Below are positions 45,287 to 53,214 of a stretch of 64,000 bases of DNA, piece after piece. The position numbers and the translations under genes were made by a program. The stretch covers positions 1 to 64,000 of the forward strand of contig DATJYC010000062.1 of the NCBI GenBank assembly GCA_035499735.1, written 5' to 3'. The stretch's first letter is position 1, and the number at the start of each line of letters is the position of its first letter. Source of the DNA: VBDM01 sp035499735. GTDB taxonomy: Bacteria > Pseudomonadota > Gammaproteobacteria > Burkholderiales > SG8-39. Below the pieces are notes generated by a model. The model searched no databases and was not told where the DNA came from. It was given only the letters and a program-made list of their open reading frames with translations.

Positions 45287-45706
45287 ATGACAGCCCGCCG
45301 GCCCGCGGTGTCTAATAGTCGCGTGAAAGGCCTCCGTGCGGAAACGGCAAAGCTGTGCGCGCTCGCGGCGCTCGGAGCCGTTTCGCTGCTGTGCCCCGCG
45401 CTTGAGATTGCCGTGACTGGCCGCTCCGAGCCCCTGGGCGGCTTCACGCTCGCCGACACGCTCGTTTCGCTCGCGGCAATCTACTGCTGGTATCACGCGG
45501 ACAAGGCGCAGAGGCAGTTTCGCGCAGGGCCGTTGCAGAACGTCGGCGTCATCGCGATGGCCATCATCGCCCTGCCGGTCTATTTCGTCCGGTCGCGCGG
45601 CTGGAAGCGCGGCGGTCTTGCCACGGCCATCGCAGCCGCGTTCCTTGCGCTGACTTTCGGCCTGGAGTGGCTCGGTGAGGCAATCGGCGCAGCAATAGCT
45701 TCCTAG
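45287..45706 (+). CDS. Four-span membrane protein, unknown
   Basis: About 139 residues from the ATG at 45287; a GTG at 45323 is an alternative that would start closer to the first helix. Helices: LCALAALGAVSLLCPALEIAV, LADTLVSLAAIYCWYHAD, NVGVIAMAIIALPVYFVRSRG and LATAIAAAFLALTFGLEWLGEAIG. The loops are basic (KAQRQF, RSRGWKRGG). No family is recognised. The next gene starts 13 bases later, so the two are likely one transcript. Confidence 0.7.
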   Translation: MTARRPAVSNSRVKGLRAETAKLCALAALGAVSLLCPALEIAVTGRSEPLGGFTLADTLVSLAAIYCWYHADKAQRQFRAGPLQNVGVIAMAIIALPVYFVRSRGWKRGGLATAIAAAFLALTFGLEWLGEAIGAAIAS

Positions 45707-45719
45707 CATCGAGGAAAAC

Positions 45720-46025
45720 ATGATCATTACGGTGTTTCGCTCTCGCGTTAAGCCAGAGGCACAGGAGGAGTATGGACGCTGGGCCGCCCGCATGAGCGAG
45801 CTGGCGCGCCAGATGCCCGGCTACATCTCCCACAAGGGCTTCGTCGCCGACGACGGCGAGCGCGTCACGATCGTCGAGTTCGAGTCGGAGGAGACCCAGC
45901 GCGCGTGGAGCCTGCATCGCGAGCACGTCGAGGCAAAGAAGAAGGGGCGAGCGAGCTTCTACTCCGAGTACCGGATCCAGATCTGCACGGTCCAGCGCGA
46001 CAGTTCGTTCCCGGGTCGGGCTTAG
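45720..46025 (+). CDS. Antibiotic-biosynthesis-monooxygenase (ABM) fold protein
   Basis: 101 residues. A small ferredoxin-like alpha/beta barrel: MIITVFRSRVKPEAQEEYGRW, MSELARQMPGYISHKGFVADDGERVTIVEFESEE and TQRAWSLHREHVEAKKKG. Members include heme-degrading and quinone-forming monooxygenases and many of unknown role. A role here is not evident. AGGAAA precedes the ATG. It ends immediately beside the dut stop on the opposite strand. Confidence 0.9.
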   Translation: MIITVFRSRVKPEAQEEYGRWAARMSELARQMPGYISHKGFVADDGERVTIVEFESEETQRAWSLHREHVEAKKKGRASFYSEYRIQICTVQRDSSFPGRA

Positions 46026-46475
46026 TCACCCCTTGCCGGTGCTCCCGAAGCCGCCTGCGCCGCGCTCGCTCGCGGCGAACTCCTCGACCACGTTGAGCTT
46101 TACCTGCACTACCGGCACGACGACGAGCTGGGCGATGCGGTCCATCGGGTTGATGGTGAACGCCGCGCCGGAGCGGTTCCAGACCGAGACCATCACCTGC
46201 CCCTGGTAGTCGGAATCAATCAACCCGACGAGATTCCCGAGCACGATGCCGTGCTTGTGGCCCAGCCCCGAGCGCGGCAGCACGATCGCGGCGAGGCCCG
46301 GATCGGAGAGATGGATCGCGATGCCGCTCGGCACGAGCTCCGCCGCGCCCGGCGCAAGCGTCAGGGGCCGCTCGACGCAGGCCCGCAGGTCGAGGCCTGC
46401 CGCGCCGGCGGTCGCGTGTTGCGGCAGCGAGCCGCGCAGGCGCGGATCGAGGATCTTGACGTCCAGGGACTTCAA
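46026..46475 (-). CDS. dut: Deoxyuridine 5'-triphosphate nucleotidohydrolase
   Basis: 149 residues, trimeric dUTPase. It hydrolyses dUTP to dUMP and PPi, keeping uracil out of DNA. The five motifs are visible: AGLDLRA, PRSGLG in IVLPRSGLGHKHGIVL, GNLVGLIDSDYQG, RIAQLVVVPV and the Gly-rich C-terminal RGAGGFGSTG. It starts 13 bases after coaBC on the same strand, a common dut-coaBC pairing. Confidence 0.97.
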   Translation of the reverse strand: MKSLDVKILDPRLRGSLPQHATAGAAGLDLRACVERPLTLAPGAAELVPSGIAIHLSDPGLAAIVLPRSGLGHKHGIVLGNLVGLIDSDYQGQVMVSVWNRSGAAFTINPMDRIAQLVVVPVVQVKLNVVEEFAASERGAGGFGSTGKG

Positions 46476-46488
46476 GCGAAAGGACCGG

Positions 46489-47679
46489 CTAGCGCCGCGG
46501 CAGCATCTTCGCGATGTGCTCGACCAGCTGGCGCGCGAGCGCGATCTTGGGCGCGCGGGGCAGCTCGTGCACGCCCGCGTCGTCGAAGAGAGTGAGCGCG
46601 TTCGTGTCCTTGCCGAACGTCTCGCTGGCGAGGTTCGCGGCGAGCAGCGGTATGCCCTTCTTCTTCCGCTTCGCCTGGGCGTTCTTCATCAGGTCCTCGG
46701 TCTCGGCGGCGAAGCCGACGCAGAACGGGCCCCTCGGCAGCGCCGCGACTTCGGCCAGAATGTCGGGATTCGGCTCGAGCTCCAGGCTCACGTGACCGTT
46801 GCCGCGCTTGATCTTGTGCGGCTTGGGGTCGACCGGCCGGTAGTCGGCGACGGCGGCGACGGAGATGAAGACGTCCGCCTGTCCCGCGCGCTTCATCACC
46901 GCGCTGCGCATCTCGGCGGCGGTGAGCACGTTCACGCGATCCACGCCGGCTGGCGGCGGTAGGGAGGTCGCGCCAGAGATCAGCGTCACCTCCCCTCCCG
47001 CCTCGACGGCCGCCTGGGCCACGGCGTAACCCATCTTTCCGGAACTCTGGTTCGTGATCCCCCTCACCGTGTCGATGGGCTCATAGGTGGGACCGGCCGT
47101 GATCAGGATTTTTTTTTTGGAAAGACTCCGGGGGCCGAGGGCGGCAGCGACCGCGGCGAAGATTTCCTCGGGCTCGAGCATGCGCCCCATGCCGCCTTCG
47201 CGGTCGGCATGGTCGCCCTCCGTCGGCCCGAGTATCGAGACGCCGTCGGCGCGGAGGCGCTCGACGTTCCGCTGCGTCGCCGCGTTTTGCCACATCTCCA
47301 CGTTCATGGCCGGAGCGACCAGCAGCGGGGCGCGGCGCGCAAGGCACAGGGTCGACAGCAGGTCGTCGCCGAAGCCGTTCGCGAGCTTCGCGAGGAAATC
47401 GGTCGTCGCGGGGGCGACCACGATGACGTCCCGGTCGCGGGAAAGCTCGATATGTCCCATGCCGTCCGGCACCCGCGGGTCCCACATGTCAGTGAAGACG
47501 GCCTTCCCGGAGAGGGCCTGCAGGGTCGTGGGGGTGATAAACCGGCAGGCGGCCTCGGTCATCGCGACGCGCACGTCGGCTCCCGCCTTGACGAAAAGGC
47601 GCGCCAGCTCCGCAGCCTTGTAGGCGGCGATGCCGCCGGTGATGCCGAGGAGAATCCTCTTCCCGGAAACGTCGGTCAT
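46489..47679 (-). CDS. coaBC: Bifunctional phosphopantothenoylcysteine decarboxylase/phosphopantothenate-cysteine ligase
   Basis: 396 residues. The N-terminal CoaC flavoprotein (about 1-185) has LLGITGGIAAYKAAEL, APATTDFLAKLANGFGDDLL and APAMNVEMW. The C-terminal CoaB synthetase has ILITAGPTYEPIDTVRGITNQSSGKMG and FCVGFAAETED. Together they make 4'-phosphopantetheine for CoA. The domain junction is encoded by a run of ten A residues (Lys188-190), where slippage in either direction would end the protein within a few codons and give CoaC alone. Confidence 0.97.
   Translation of the reverse strand: MTDVSGKRILLGITGGIAAYKAAELARLFVKAGADVRVAMTEAACRFITPTTLQALSGKAVFTDMWDPRVPDGMGHIELSRDRDVIVVAPATTDFLAKLANGFGDDLLSTLCLARRAPLLVAPAMNVEMWQNAATQRNVERLRADGVSILGPTEGDHADREGGMGRMLEPEEIFAAVAAALGPRSLSKKKILITAGPTYEPIDTVRGITNQSSGKMGYAVAQAAVEAGGEVTLISGATSLPPPAGVDRVNVLTAAEMRSAVMKRAGQADVFISVAAVADYRPVDPKPHKIKRGNGHVSLELEPNPDILAEVAALPRGPFCVGFAAETEDLMKNAQAKRKKKGIPLLAANLASETFGKDTNALTLFDDAGVHELPRAPKIALARQLVEHIAKMLPRR
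47109..47118 (-). repeat. A10 homopolymer at the CoaC/CoaB domain junction
   Basis: Ten consecutive T on the plus strand, AAA AAA AAA A on the coding strand. Losing one base makes the next codons TCC TGA; gaining one leads to TGA about ten codons on. It is the longest homopolymer I noticed in the window. Confidence 0.9.
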
Positions 47680-47732
47680 CTCGAATCGGGACGGAACGTT
47701 AAGCCGTAAAACGAGGATTCTAAGCGAATTCC

Positions 47733-48407
47733 ATGGCGATCAACGATTGGCCCCCGCAGGAGCGACCGCGCGAGCGCCTGCTCGCCATGGGCCCGGCCTC
47801 GCTCGCCGACGCCGAGCTGCTGGCGATCCTGCTTCGCACCGGCGTAAAGGGGAAGAGCGCCGTGGATCTGGCCCGGGACCTGCTCGGGCGGCATGGGTCG
47901 ATCTCGGCCCTCCTCGAGGCGGGATCCACCGCCAGCCGAGAAATCCCGGGCTTGGGCGCCGCCAAGGTCGCGCAACTGAAGGCGGCGCTCGAGCTGGCGC
48001 GCCGCGCGCTCAGGGAGGAGATCTCGGCGCGCGACGCCTTGAGCTCTCCGCGAGCGGTGCGGGATTACCTGCGGCTCGCGCTCGCCGGGCGCGAGCAGGA
48101 AGTTTTCATGGTCTTGCTCCTCGACGCCCAGCACCGCGTCATCGTCAGCGAGGAGCTGTTCCGGGGAACGCTGACCCAGACGAGCGTTTACCCGCGGGAA
48201 GTCGTCAAGTGCGCGCTCAGGCACAACGCCGCGGCGGTGATCTTCGCGCACAACCATCCCTCGGGGGTCGCGGAGCCGAGCCATGCCGACGAGATCCTCA
48301 CCCGCTCGTTGAAGACAGCCCTCGCCCTGGTCGATATCCAGGTGTTGGACCATTTCATCGTCGCCGGGACGCGCACACTGTCCTTCGCCGAGCGCGGGCT
48401 GCTCTAG
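47733..48407 (+). CDS. radC: RadC family JAB1/MPN-domain protein
   Basis: 224 residues. A helix-hairpin-helix-like N-terminus (PRERLLAMGPASLADAELLAILLRTGVKG, IPGLGAAKVAQLKAAL) precedes an MPN/JAMM domain with the metal site VIFAHNHPSGVAEPSHAD. Despite the name, a role in DNA repair is not established. It starts 53 bases from coaBC in the opposite direction; the rpmB promoter lies just after it. Confidence 0.95.
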   Translation: MAINDWPPQERPRERLLAMGPASLADAELLAILLRTGVKGKSAVDLARDLLGRHGSISALLEAGSTASREIPGLGAAKVAQLKAALELARRALREEISARDALSSPRAVRDYLRLALAGREQEVFMVLLLDAQHRVIVSEELFRGTLTQTSVYPREVVKCALRHNAAAVIFAHNHPSGVAEPSHADEILTRSLKTALALVDIQVLDHFIVAGTRTLSFAERGLL

Positions 48408-48436
48408 AGGGTCAGCCTGCGTGCGGATTTTTCGGC

Positions 48437-48465
48437 TTGAAGACGCCCTTCGTTCCGCCTATAAT
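48437..48465 (+). promoter_or_regulatory. Sigma-70-type promoter for rpmB-rpmG
   Basis: TTGAAG (48437-48442), 17-base spacer, TATAAT (48460-48465), 27 bases before the rpmB ATG. The best -35/-10 pair seen in the window. Confidence 0.8.
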
Positions 48466-48492
48466 TCGCCCTTTTTCGCAGCTGGAGCAGCC

Positions 48493-48726
48493 ATGGCGCG
48501 CGTGTGCCAAGTCACGGGGAAGAAGCCGCAAGTGGGGCATCACGTATCCCACGCCAACAACAAGACCAAGCGCCGGTTCTACCCCAACCTTCAGTACCGC
48601 CGGTTCTGGGTGGAGAGCGAGAAGCGCTGGGTCAGGCTGCGCATCTCCAACGCGGGCGTGCGCATCATAGACAAGAAGGGCATCGACGCGGTGCTCAAGG
48701 ACCTGCGGGCGCGCGGCGAGATCTGA
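48493..48726 (+). CDS. rpmB: 50S ribosomal protein L28
   Basis: 77 residues. MARVCQVTGKKPQVGHHVSHANN and KRRFYPNLQYRRFWVESEKRWVRLRIS are the L28 signature. The ATG at 48493 follows GGAGCAGCC; the frame is open 24 codons upstream but that part covers the promoter. rpmG follows 15 bases later. Confidence 0.98.
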   Translation: MARVCQVTGKKPQVGHHVSHANNKTKRRFYPNLQYRRFWVESEKRWVRLRISNAGVRIIDKKGIDAVLKDLRARGEI

Positions 48727-48741
48727 TCGAGGGGACCAACG

Positions 48742-48897
48742 ATGAGAGAGAAGATCAAGCTAGAGTCCACCGCCGGAACGGGCCACTTCTACACCACCAC
48801 CAAGAACAAGCGCACCATGCCCGAGAAGATGGAGATCAAGAAGTACGACCCCAAGGCGCGCAAGCACGTCGTCTACAAGGAAGCGAAGATCAAGTAG
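48742..48897 (+). CDS. rpmG: 50S ribosomal protein L33
   Basis: 51 residues: MREKIKLESTAGTGHFYTTT, KNKRTMPEKMEIKKYDPKARK and a basic end VVYKEAKIK. This is the Cys-free L33 form, which does not bind zinc. GAGGGG lies upstream of the ATG. It is second in the rpmB-rpmG transcript and is followed by a strong terminator 44 bases later. Confidence 0.98.
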   Translation: MREKIKLESTAGTGHFYTTTKNKRTMPEKMEIKKYDPKARKHVVYKEAKIK

Positions 48898-48941
48898 AAC
48901 GACCGCGGCGCGCGGAAGCGTTCCGCCCGCGATGATTCGAA

Positions 48942-48969
48942 AAAGGCCCGCTACTGCGGGCCTTTTTTT
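48942..48969. terminator. Bidirectional intrinsic terminator
   Basis: AAAGGCCCGC-TACT-GCGGGCCTTT followed by T residues on the plus strand and also flanked by A residues that give T residues on the minus strand. It ends the rpmB-rpmG transcript. On the minus strand it contains the last codons and stop of the DUF1161 gene, so it lies partly within that coding sequence. Confidence 0.92.
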
Positions 48970-49229
48970 GCGGCCGGTGCTGCAGGGGCCGGAGCCTCCG
49001 CCGCGCCCCGCTTGTACACGATTTTCTTCGTCCCGCCATCGCAAGTGCCCACGACCTTGCCGTCCTCGGCCGCGTCCTTGTCCACAATCGTCGTCGTGAA
49101 GGCAGCGACGCCGTTGTTCTTGATCTTCGTATCGATCTCGCCCTTGAGCTCCTCGCAGGGCTTCACCTGCGCGAGAGCCGGCGTTGCGATCAGAAAAGAC
49201 GACGCCGCGATTGCGATGAGACTCTTCAT
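48951..49229 (-). CDS. DUF1161 exported protein
   Basis: 92 residues with a signal peptide (MKSLIAIAASSFLIATPALA). The core VKPCEELKGEIDTKIKNNGV and VVGTCDGGTKKIVYKRG, with two Cys likely forming a disulfide, matches DUF1161. An Ala/Pro tail follows. AAAGGGG precedes the ATG. The last five codons and the stop lie inside the rpmG terminator hairpin. Periplasmic, function unknown. Confidence 0.9.
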   Translation of the reverse strand: MKSLIAIAASSFLIATPALAQVKPCEELKGEIDTKIKNNGVAAFTTTIVDKDAAEDGKVVGTCDGGTKKIVYKRGAAEAPAPAAPAAKKGPQ

Positions 49230-49302
49230 TGATATCCCCTTTCTTGCCGGTTGGTGACTTGCCTGAGCGACAGCACGATATGCTACCGCGAAGCGTGCCC
49301 CG

Positions 49303-49331
49303 AAAACAAAAAACCCGCCGAAGGGCGGGTT
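49303..49331 (-). terminator. Intrinsic terminator of the desaturase gene
   Basis: On the minus strand AACCCGCC-CTTC-GGCGGGTT is followed by TTTTGTTTT, 20 bases after the desaturase stop. Confidence 0.9.
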
Positions 49332-49350
49332 CTCCTTCGGCCGCGGGCGG

Positions 49351-50538
49351 TCAGGCGACGTAGCAGCGCAGCCGCCGCGAGAATTCCTCGAGATGCCGGA
49401 TCCCGCTTGCCTCGGCGCGGTGGCACCAGTCCTGAAGCTGGCGCACCAGCTGCTCGCGTGAGGCGCTCGAGCGCTCCCACACGGAGACCAGCTCCGAGCG
49501 CATCGAGTAGACCGTGTGCAGGGCCCTGGACTTGGACAGGCCCTTGTTCAGGTCCGCGCGCTCGGTCTCGCACAGGGACTTCTCATCGCGGTGCAGCCAG
49601 CGTTTCAGGCTCTGCAGGACATGGGCGTCGTGCGGCGCGAAGCGGCGCAGCTTGCCCAGCTCCTCGGCATAGGTCCGCTTGAGCGACTTGGCGTAGGTGG
49701 CGAGCACGTCGTAGCGGTGGGTGATGACAGCCTGGAGAGTCGCTGAGTCGACCGCCTTGGCCTCGGTGAAGCGGGGTGTGGGTGCGACCTTCTTCACTTG
49801 GGCGAGGCCCAGCGCCTCGAGAATGCAGATGTACATCCACCCTAGGTCGAGCTCGTACCACTTGTTCGAGAGCTTCGCCGAAGTCGCGTAGGCGTGGTGA
49901 TTGTTGTGCAGCTCCTCGCCCCCGATGAGGATTCCCCACGGGACGATGTTGGTGCTCGCGTCCTCGGTGCCCCAGTTGCGGTAGCCCCAGTAGTGGCCGA
50001 TGCCATTGATCACGCCGGCGGCCCAGAAAGGGATCCAGACGATCTGCGTCGCCAGCACGACCACGCCCGGAACAACGCCGAAAAGAACGATGTTGAGGAC
50101 TCCCATCAGCGTGAGACCCAGCACCGCGAAGCGCGAGTAGAGATTGCGCTCGATCCAGTCGTCGGGCGTGCCGTGACCGTAACGCTCCAGCGTCTCTCGG
50201 CTGTAGGCTTCCTTCACGTACAGGAACACGCCGAGCCAGAGCACGCGGTTGATTCCGAGGATCTGCGGGCTGTGGGGATCCTCGGCTGTTTCGCACTTGG
50301 CGTGGTGCTTGCGGTGGATCGCGGCCCATTCCCTGGTGACCATGCCGGTCGTCAGCCAGAGCCAGAAACGGAAGAAATGGCTCGCCAGAGGATGCAGGTC
50401 AAGCGCGCGGTGCGCCTGGTGCCGGTGCAGGAACACCGTGACGCTGACGATGGTGATGTGGGTAAGCCCGAGCGCAGCCAGGACGACACCCCACCAGGGA
50501 AGATCAAAAATGCCTGAAAACAGTATGTTAGCCTCCAT
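49351..50538 (-). CDS. Membrane acyl-CoA/acyl-lipid desaturase (delta-9 type)
   Basis: 395 residues. Three His boxes bind the di-iron centre: HRHQAH, HRKHH and HNNHH. Hydrophobic helices surround them (GVVLAALGLTHITIVSVTVFL, FRFWLWLTTGMV and VLGLTLMGVLNIVLFGVVPGVVVLA). It introduces a double bond into saturated acyl chains for membrane fluidity. The last ~125 residues form a charged helical tail, seen in many proteobacterial members. The ATG at 50538 has GGGGAGGG 7 bases upstream. Confidence 0.93.
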   Translation of the reverse strand: MEANILFSGIFDLPWWGVVLAALGLTHITIVSVTVFLHRHQAHRALDLHPLASHFFRFWLWLTTGMVTREWAAIHRKHHAKCETAEDPHSPQILGINRVLWLGVFLYVKEAYSRETLERYGHGTPDDWIERNLYSRFAVLGLTLMGVLNIVLFGVVPGVVVLATQIVWIPFWAAGVINGIGHYWGYRNWGTEDASTNIVPWGILIGGEELHNNHHAYATSAKLSNKWYELDLGWMYICILEALGLAQVKKVAPTPRFTEAKAVDSATLQAVITHRYDVLATYAKSLKRTYAEELGKLRRFAPHDAHVLQSLKRWLHRDEKSLCETERADLNKGLSKSRALHTVYSMRSELVSVWERSSASREQLVRQLQDWCHRAEASGIRHLEEFSRRLRCYVA

Positions 50539-50643
50539 CAGCACCCTCCCCGGTCGAATCAACGGATTCTACGTGAATCCCCACAAAGGGCAAGGGCATA
50601 TTTCCCAGGGCTCCGGACTTCCACATCCAGTGCCAGAGCGCGG

Positions 50644-51900
50644 CTAGGCGCTGCGCTCGAAGACCACGCCGAAGAAACCATCCGTGCCGTGCAGGTGGGG
50701 CCAGACTTCGAAGTAGTCGCCCATATTGAGGTCGATGCGCGCATTCTCAAGTGCCCTCGAGGCTGGCACCAGCCGGAACTGGGCATGCACGGCGAGGAAG
50801 TCTTCCGCGATGGCCCGGTTCTCCTCCTCGAGAATGCTACAGGTCGCGTAGACCAGCCGACCTCCGGGCTTCACGAGCCTGGCTGCCGCCGCGAGCAGCG
50901 TGTGCTGCTTCGCGACCAGCTCGGCGACATCTGCGGGGTCCTGGCGCCATTTCATGTCCGGATTACGGCGCAAGGTTCCGAGCCCGCTGCAGGGCGCGTC
51001 GACCAGCACCCGGTCGATCTTGCCCGCAAGGCGCTTGACGCGCGCGTCGCCGGCGCCCTCGATGCGCTGCGGATGCACGTTCGACAGCCCGGAGCGCGCC
51101 AGCCTGGGCTTCAGGCCGGCGAGGCGCTTGGGAGAGATGTCGAAGGCGTAGAGACGCCCAGTCGAGCGCATCAGCGCTCCGAGCGCCAATGTCTTGCCCC
51201 CTGCGCCCGCGCAGAAATCGACCACCATCTCGCCGCGCCTCGGAGCGACCAAGTGGCAAAGCAGCTGGCTGCCTTCATCCTGGACTTCGACGCATCCTTG
51301 CAGGAAAAGCGGGTGCCGGTTGATCGGCGGGCGGCCTTCGAGCCGCAGGCCGTCGGGCGAGTACGGCGTTGCCGAGGCCGGGATTCGGTCCTCCGAGAGC
51401 TTCTTCATCGCCGCCTCGCGTTCCATCCTCATCGTGTTCACCCGCAGGTCGAGCGAAGCCGTCTGCGCGAGGCCCCGGGCCAGATCGAGGAGAGCGGGGT
51501 CCGTGAAGCGGCGCCTCAGCTTTTCGATCACCCAGTCGGGCAACTCGCATTGCACGCCGAAGGGCTGCTCGGCCACGGCTTCCCGCTTTGCGGCGGCGAG
51601 CCATTGCTGCTCCTCGCCTCGGAGCAGCGGCTCCAACTCGCGCAAGCTGGCGCCCAGCAGGAGAGCCCAGCTCGCGAGCGCCAGGCGACGCGGGCTGACC
51701 GCCCCGACGACGGCCTCGAGGAGCCGCCGCCTGCGCAGCGCCGCATAGACCGAATCGGCGATGGCGGCGCGATCGCGCTGGCCGATCTTCGGATGGCCCC
51801 GAAAAAACGCGGAGAGCGCCGCGTCGGCGGGCTCCTTAAGCGGCAGCACGGCCGCAAACGCCGCCGTGCACGCGTCCAGCAGCGGGCGCGAGAAGCGCAT
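50644..51900 (-). CDS. RsmB/NOP-family RNA (cytosine-C5)-methyltransferase
   Basis: 418 residues. The NusB-like N-terminal part (HPKIGQRDRAAIADSVYAALRRRRLLEAV) is followed by a SAM methyltransferase domain: VQDEGSQLL, VVDFCAGAGGKTLALG, VDAPCSGLGTLRRNPDMKWR (catalytic-type Cys) and YATCSILEEEN (nucleophile). The probable target is C967 of 16S rRNA, but without its usual neighbours fmt/def the exact paralogue is uncertain. The start overlaps the DUF3108 stop by one base (ATGA). Confidence 0.93.
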   Translation of the reverse strand: MRFSRPLLDACTAAFAAVLPLKEPADAALSAFFRGHPKIGQRDRAAIADSVYAALRRRRLLEAVVGAVSPRRLALASWALLLGASLRELEPLLRGEEQQWLAAAKREAVAEQPFGVQCELPDWVIEKLRRRFTDPALLDLARGLAQTASLDLRVNTMRMEREAAMKKLSEDRIPASATPYSPDGLRLEGRPPINRHPLFLQGCVEVQDEGSQLLCHLVAPRRGEMVVDFCAGAGGKTLALGALMRSTGRLYAFDISPKRLAGLKPRLARSGLSNVHPQRIEGAGDARVKRLAGKIDRVLVDAPCSGLGTLRRNPDMKWRQDPADVAELVAKQHTLLAAAARLVKPGGRLVYATCSILEEENRAIAEDFLAVHAQFRLVPASRALENARIDLNMGDYFEVWPHLHGTDGFFGVVFERSA

Positions 51901-52583
51901 CAGTTCTCGATGCGCGTGACGATCTGGTCTGCGCGCTCGCCGTCCTTGTCGACGACGAGCACGCGCACGGGGATGAAGTCGCGCTCGGTTGCGAACCAGA
52001 TGTCGGTCGCCTTGTCGTCGGGACCGTCGCGAACCTTCTCGATATGCAGCGTCTGCATTTCGCCCAGGGGCGTAGCGATCTTCTCGTTCCCGACGACCTT
52101 GAAGCGGAACGGAGTCAGTCCCCGGCCGTCGGCGCGGATGATGTCGTACTCCTTGTCCGTCGGCGGTGCGAACGCGAAGGCATAGGCAAGACTCAAGGGA
52201 TCCTGCGCGCCCGCCGGCATCTTCAGGGTCTCCGACTTGCCCTTGCGCCCCTGCGTGATGGTTCGGGCCTCCCAGTCGAATTTCGCCGATGCCACCCAGC
52301 CGAACGGGCGCTCGTCACGATATTCCTCGGGCCGGAGTCCCTCCAGGGTGATCTTGCCGCGGCTGGTGCGCTTGTTGAGCACTCCGAACGCGGTCAGGAA
52401 TCCTCTGCCCTTGGTTTCCGACACGATCGAGTAGGTCTTGTCGTCGTGATCCAGCGTCTCGACGGCATCGCCGGCCATGCCTTTCACCGTGATCTCGTAC
52501 GTCACCCTGATGTGCGCAGGAGGGCCGGCCAGGGCCATCGGAAAGAACGCCAGAGCGGCCAGCGCGAGGCAGATCCTAGTCAT
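51900..52583 (-). CDS. DUF3108 periplasmic protein
   Basis: 227 residues from the ATG at 52583, giving a signal peptide (TRICLALAALAFFPMALA). The beta-rich core fits DUF3108: VTYEITVKGMAGDAVETLDHDDKTY, SRGKITLEGLRPEEY, FDWEARTITQ, and later LGEMQTLHIEKVRD and DIWFATERDFIPVRV. The start overlaps the purN end by 8 bases and the stop overlaps the methyltransferase start, making a tight purN-DUF3108-RNA methyltransferase operon. Function unknown. Confidence 0.92.
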   Translation of the reverse strand: MTRICLALAALAFFPMALAGPPAHIRVTYEITVKGMAGDAVETLDHDDKTYSIVSETKGRGFLTAFGVLNKRTSRGKITLEGLRPEEYRDERPFGWVASAKFDWEARTITQGRKGKSETLKMPAGAQDPLSLAYAFAFAPPTDKEYDIIRADGRGLTPFRFKVVGNEKIATPLGEMQTLHIEKVRDGPDDKATDIWFATERDFIPVRVLVVDKDGERADQIVTRIEN

Positions 52584-53205
52584 TCCCGGCCAGAACAGAC
52601 TGGTTGGCACCGGTCTCGTTGACCCGCACGAGGCCGTTCTCGACGACCAGGCGGTCCTCGACGAACCAGCGTATGGCGAGCGGGTAGACGCGGTGCTCCT
52701 GCTGCAGCACGCGCGCGGCGAGCGCAGCTTCGCTGTCCCCAGCGCGGACCGGGACGGCGGCCTGGATGATGATGGGCCCGTGATCCACCTGGGGCGTAAC
52801 GAAATGCACCGTGCAGCCGTGAACCTTGACGCCTTCCTGCAGCGCACGCCGGTGCGTGTGCAGGCCCGGAAACGCAGGCAGCAGGGACGGATGGATGTTG
52901 ATCATGCGGCCGGAATGGCGCCCGACGAAACCGGCGCCCAGGACGCGCATGAATCCCGCGAGAGCGACGAGGTCGGGCGAGCACCTTTCGATCGCTTCTG
53001 CCAGCGCGTCCTCGAACGCCTCGCGCGCGGGAAACCTTCTTTCGTCGACGACCTGGGTCGCAATGCCGGCCTGCGCCGCGAATTTCAGCCCCGCGGCGTC
53101 AGCGCGGTTGCTGATCACCGCAGCGACCTCCGCGGGAAGCCCTGCGCGGACGATGGCCTCCATATTGCTGCCCCGGCCGGAGATCAGGATGGCGATCTTC
53201 TTCAC
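52576..53205 (-). CDS. purN: Phosphoribosylglycinamide formyltransferase
   Basis: 209 residues. It transfers the formyl group from 10-formyl-THF to GAR in purine synthesis. The motifs are ILISGRGSNMEAIV, LVALAGFMRVLG, INIHPSLLPAFPGLHTHRRAL with the catalytic Asn-Ile-His, and VHFVTPQVDHGPIIIQAAVPV. It starts 9 bases after the TraB/GumN gene and overlaps the DUF3108 start. Confidence 0.97.
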   Translation of the reverse strand: MKKIAILISGRGSNMEAIVRAGLPAEVAAVISNRADAAGLKFAAQAGIATQVVDERRFPAREAFEDALAEAIERCSPDLVALAGFMRVLGAGFVGRHSGRMINIHPSLLPAFPGLHTHRRALQEGVKVHGCTVHFVTPQVDHGPIIIQAAVPVRAGDSEAALAARVLQQEHRVYPLAIRWFVEDRLVVENGLVRVNETGANQSVLAGND

Positions 53206-53214
53206 GCGGCTATT

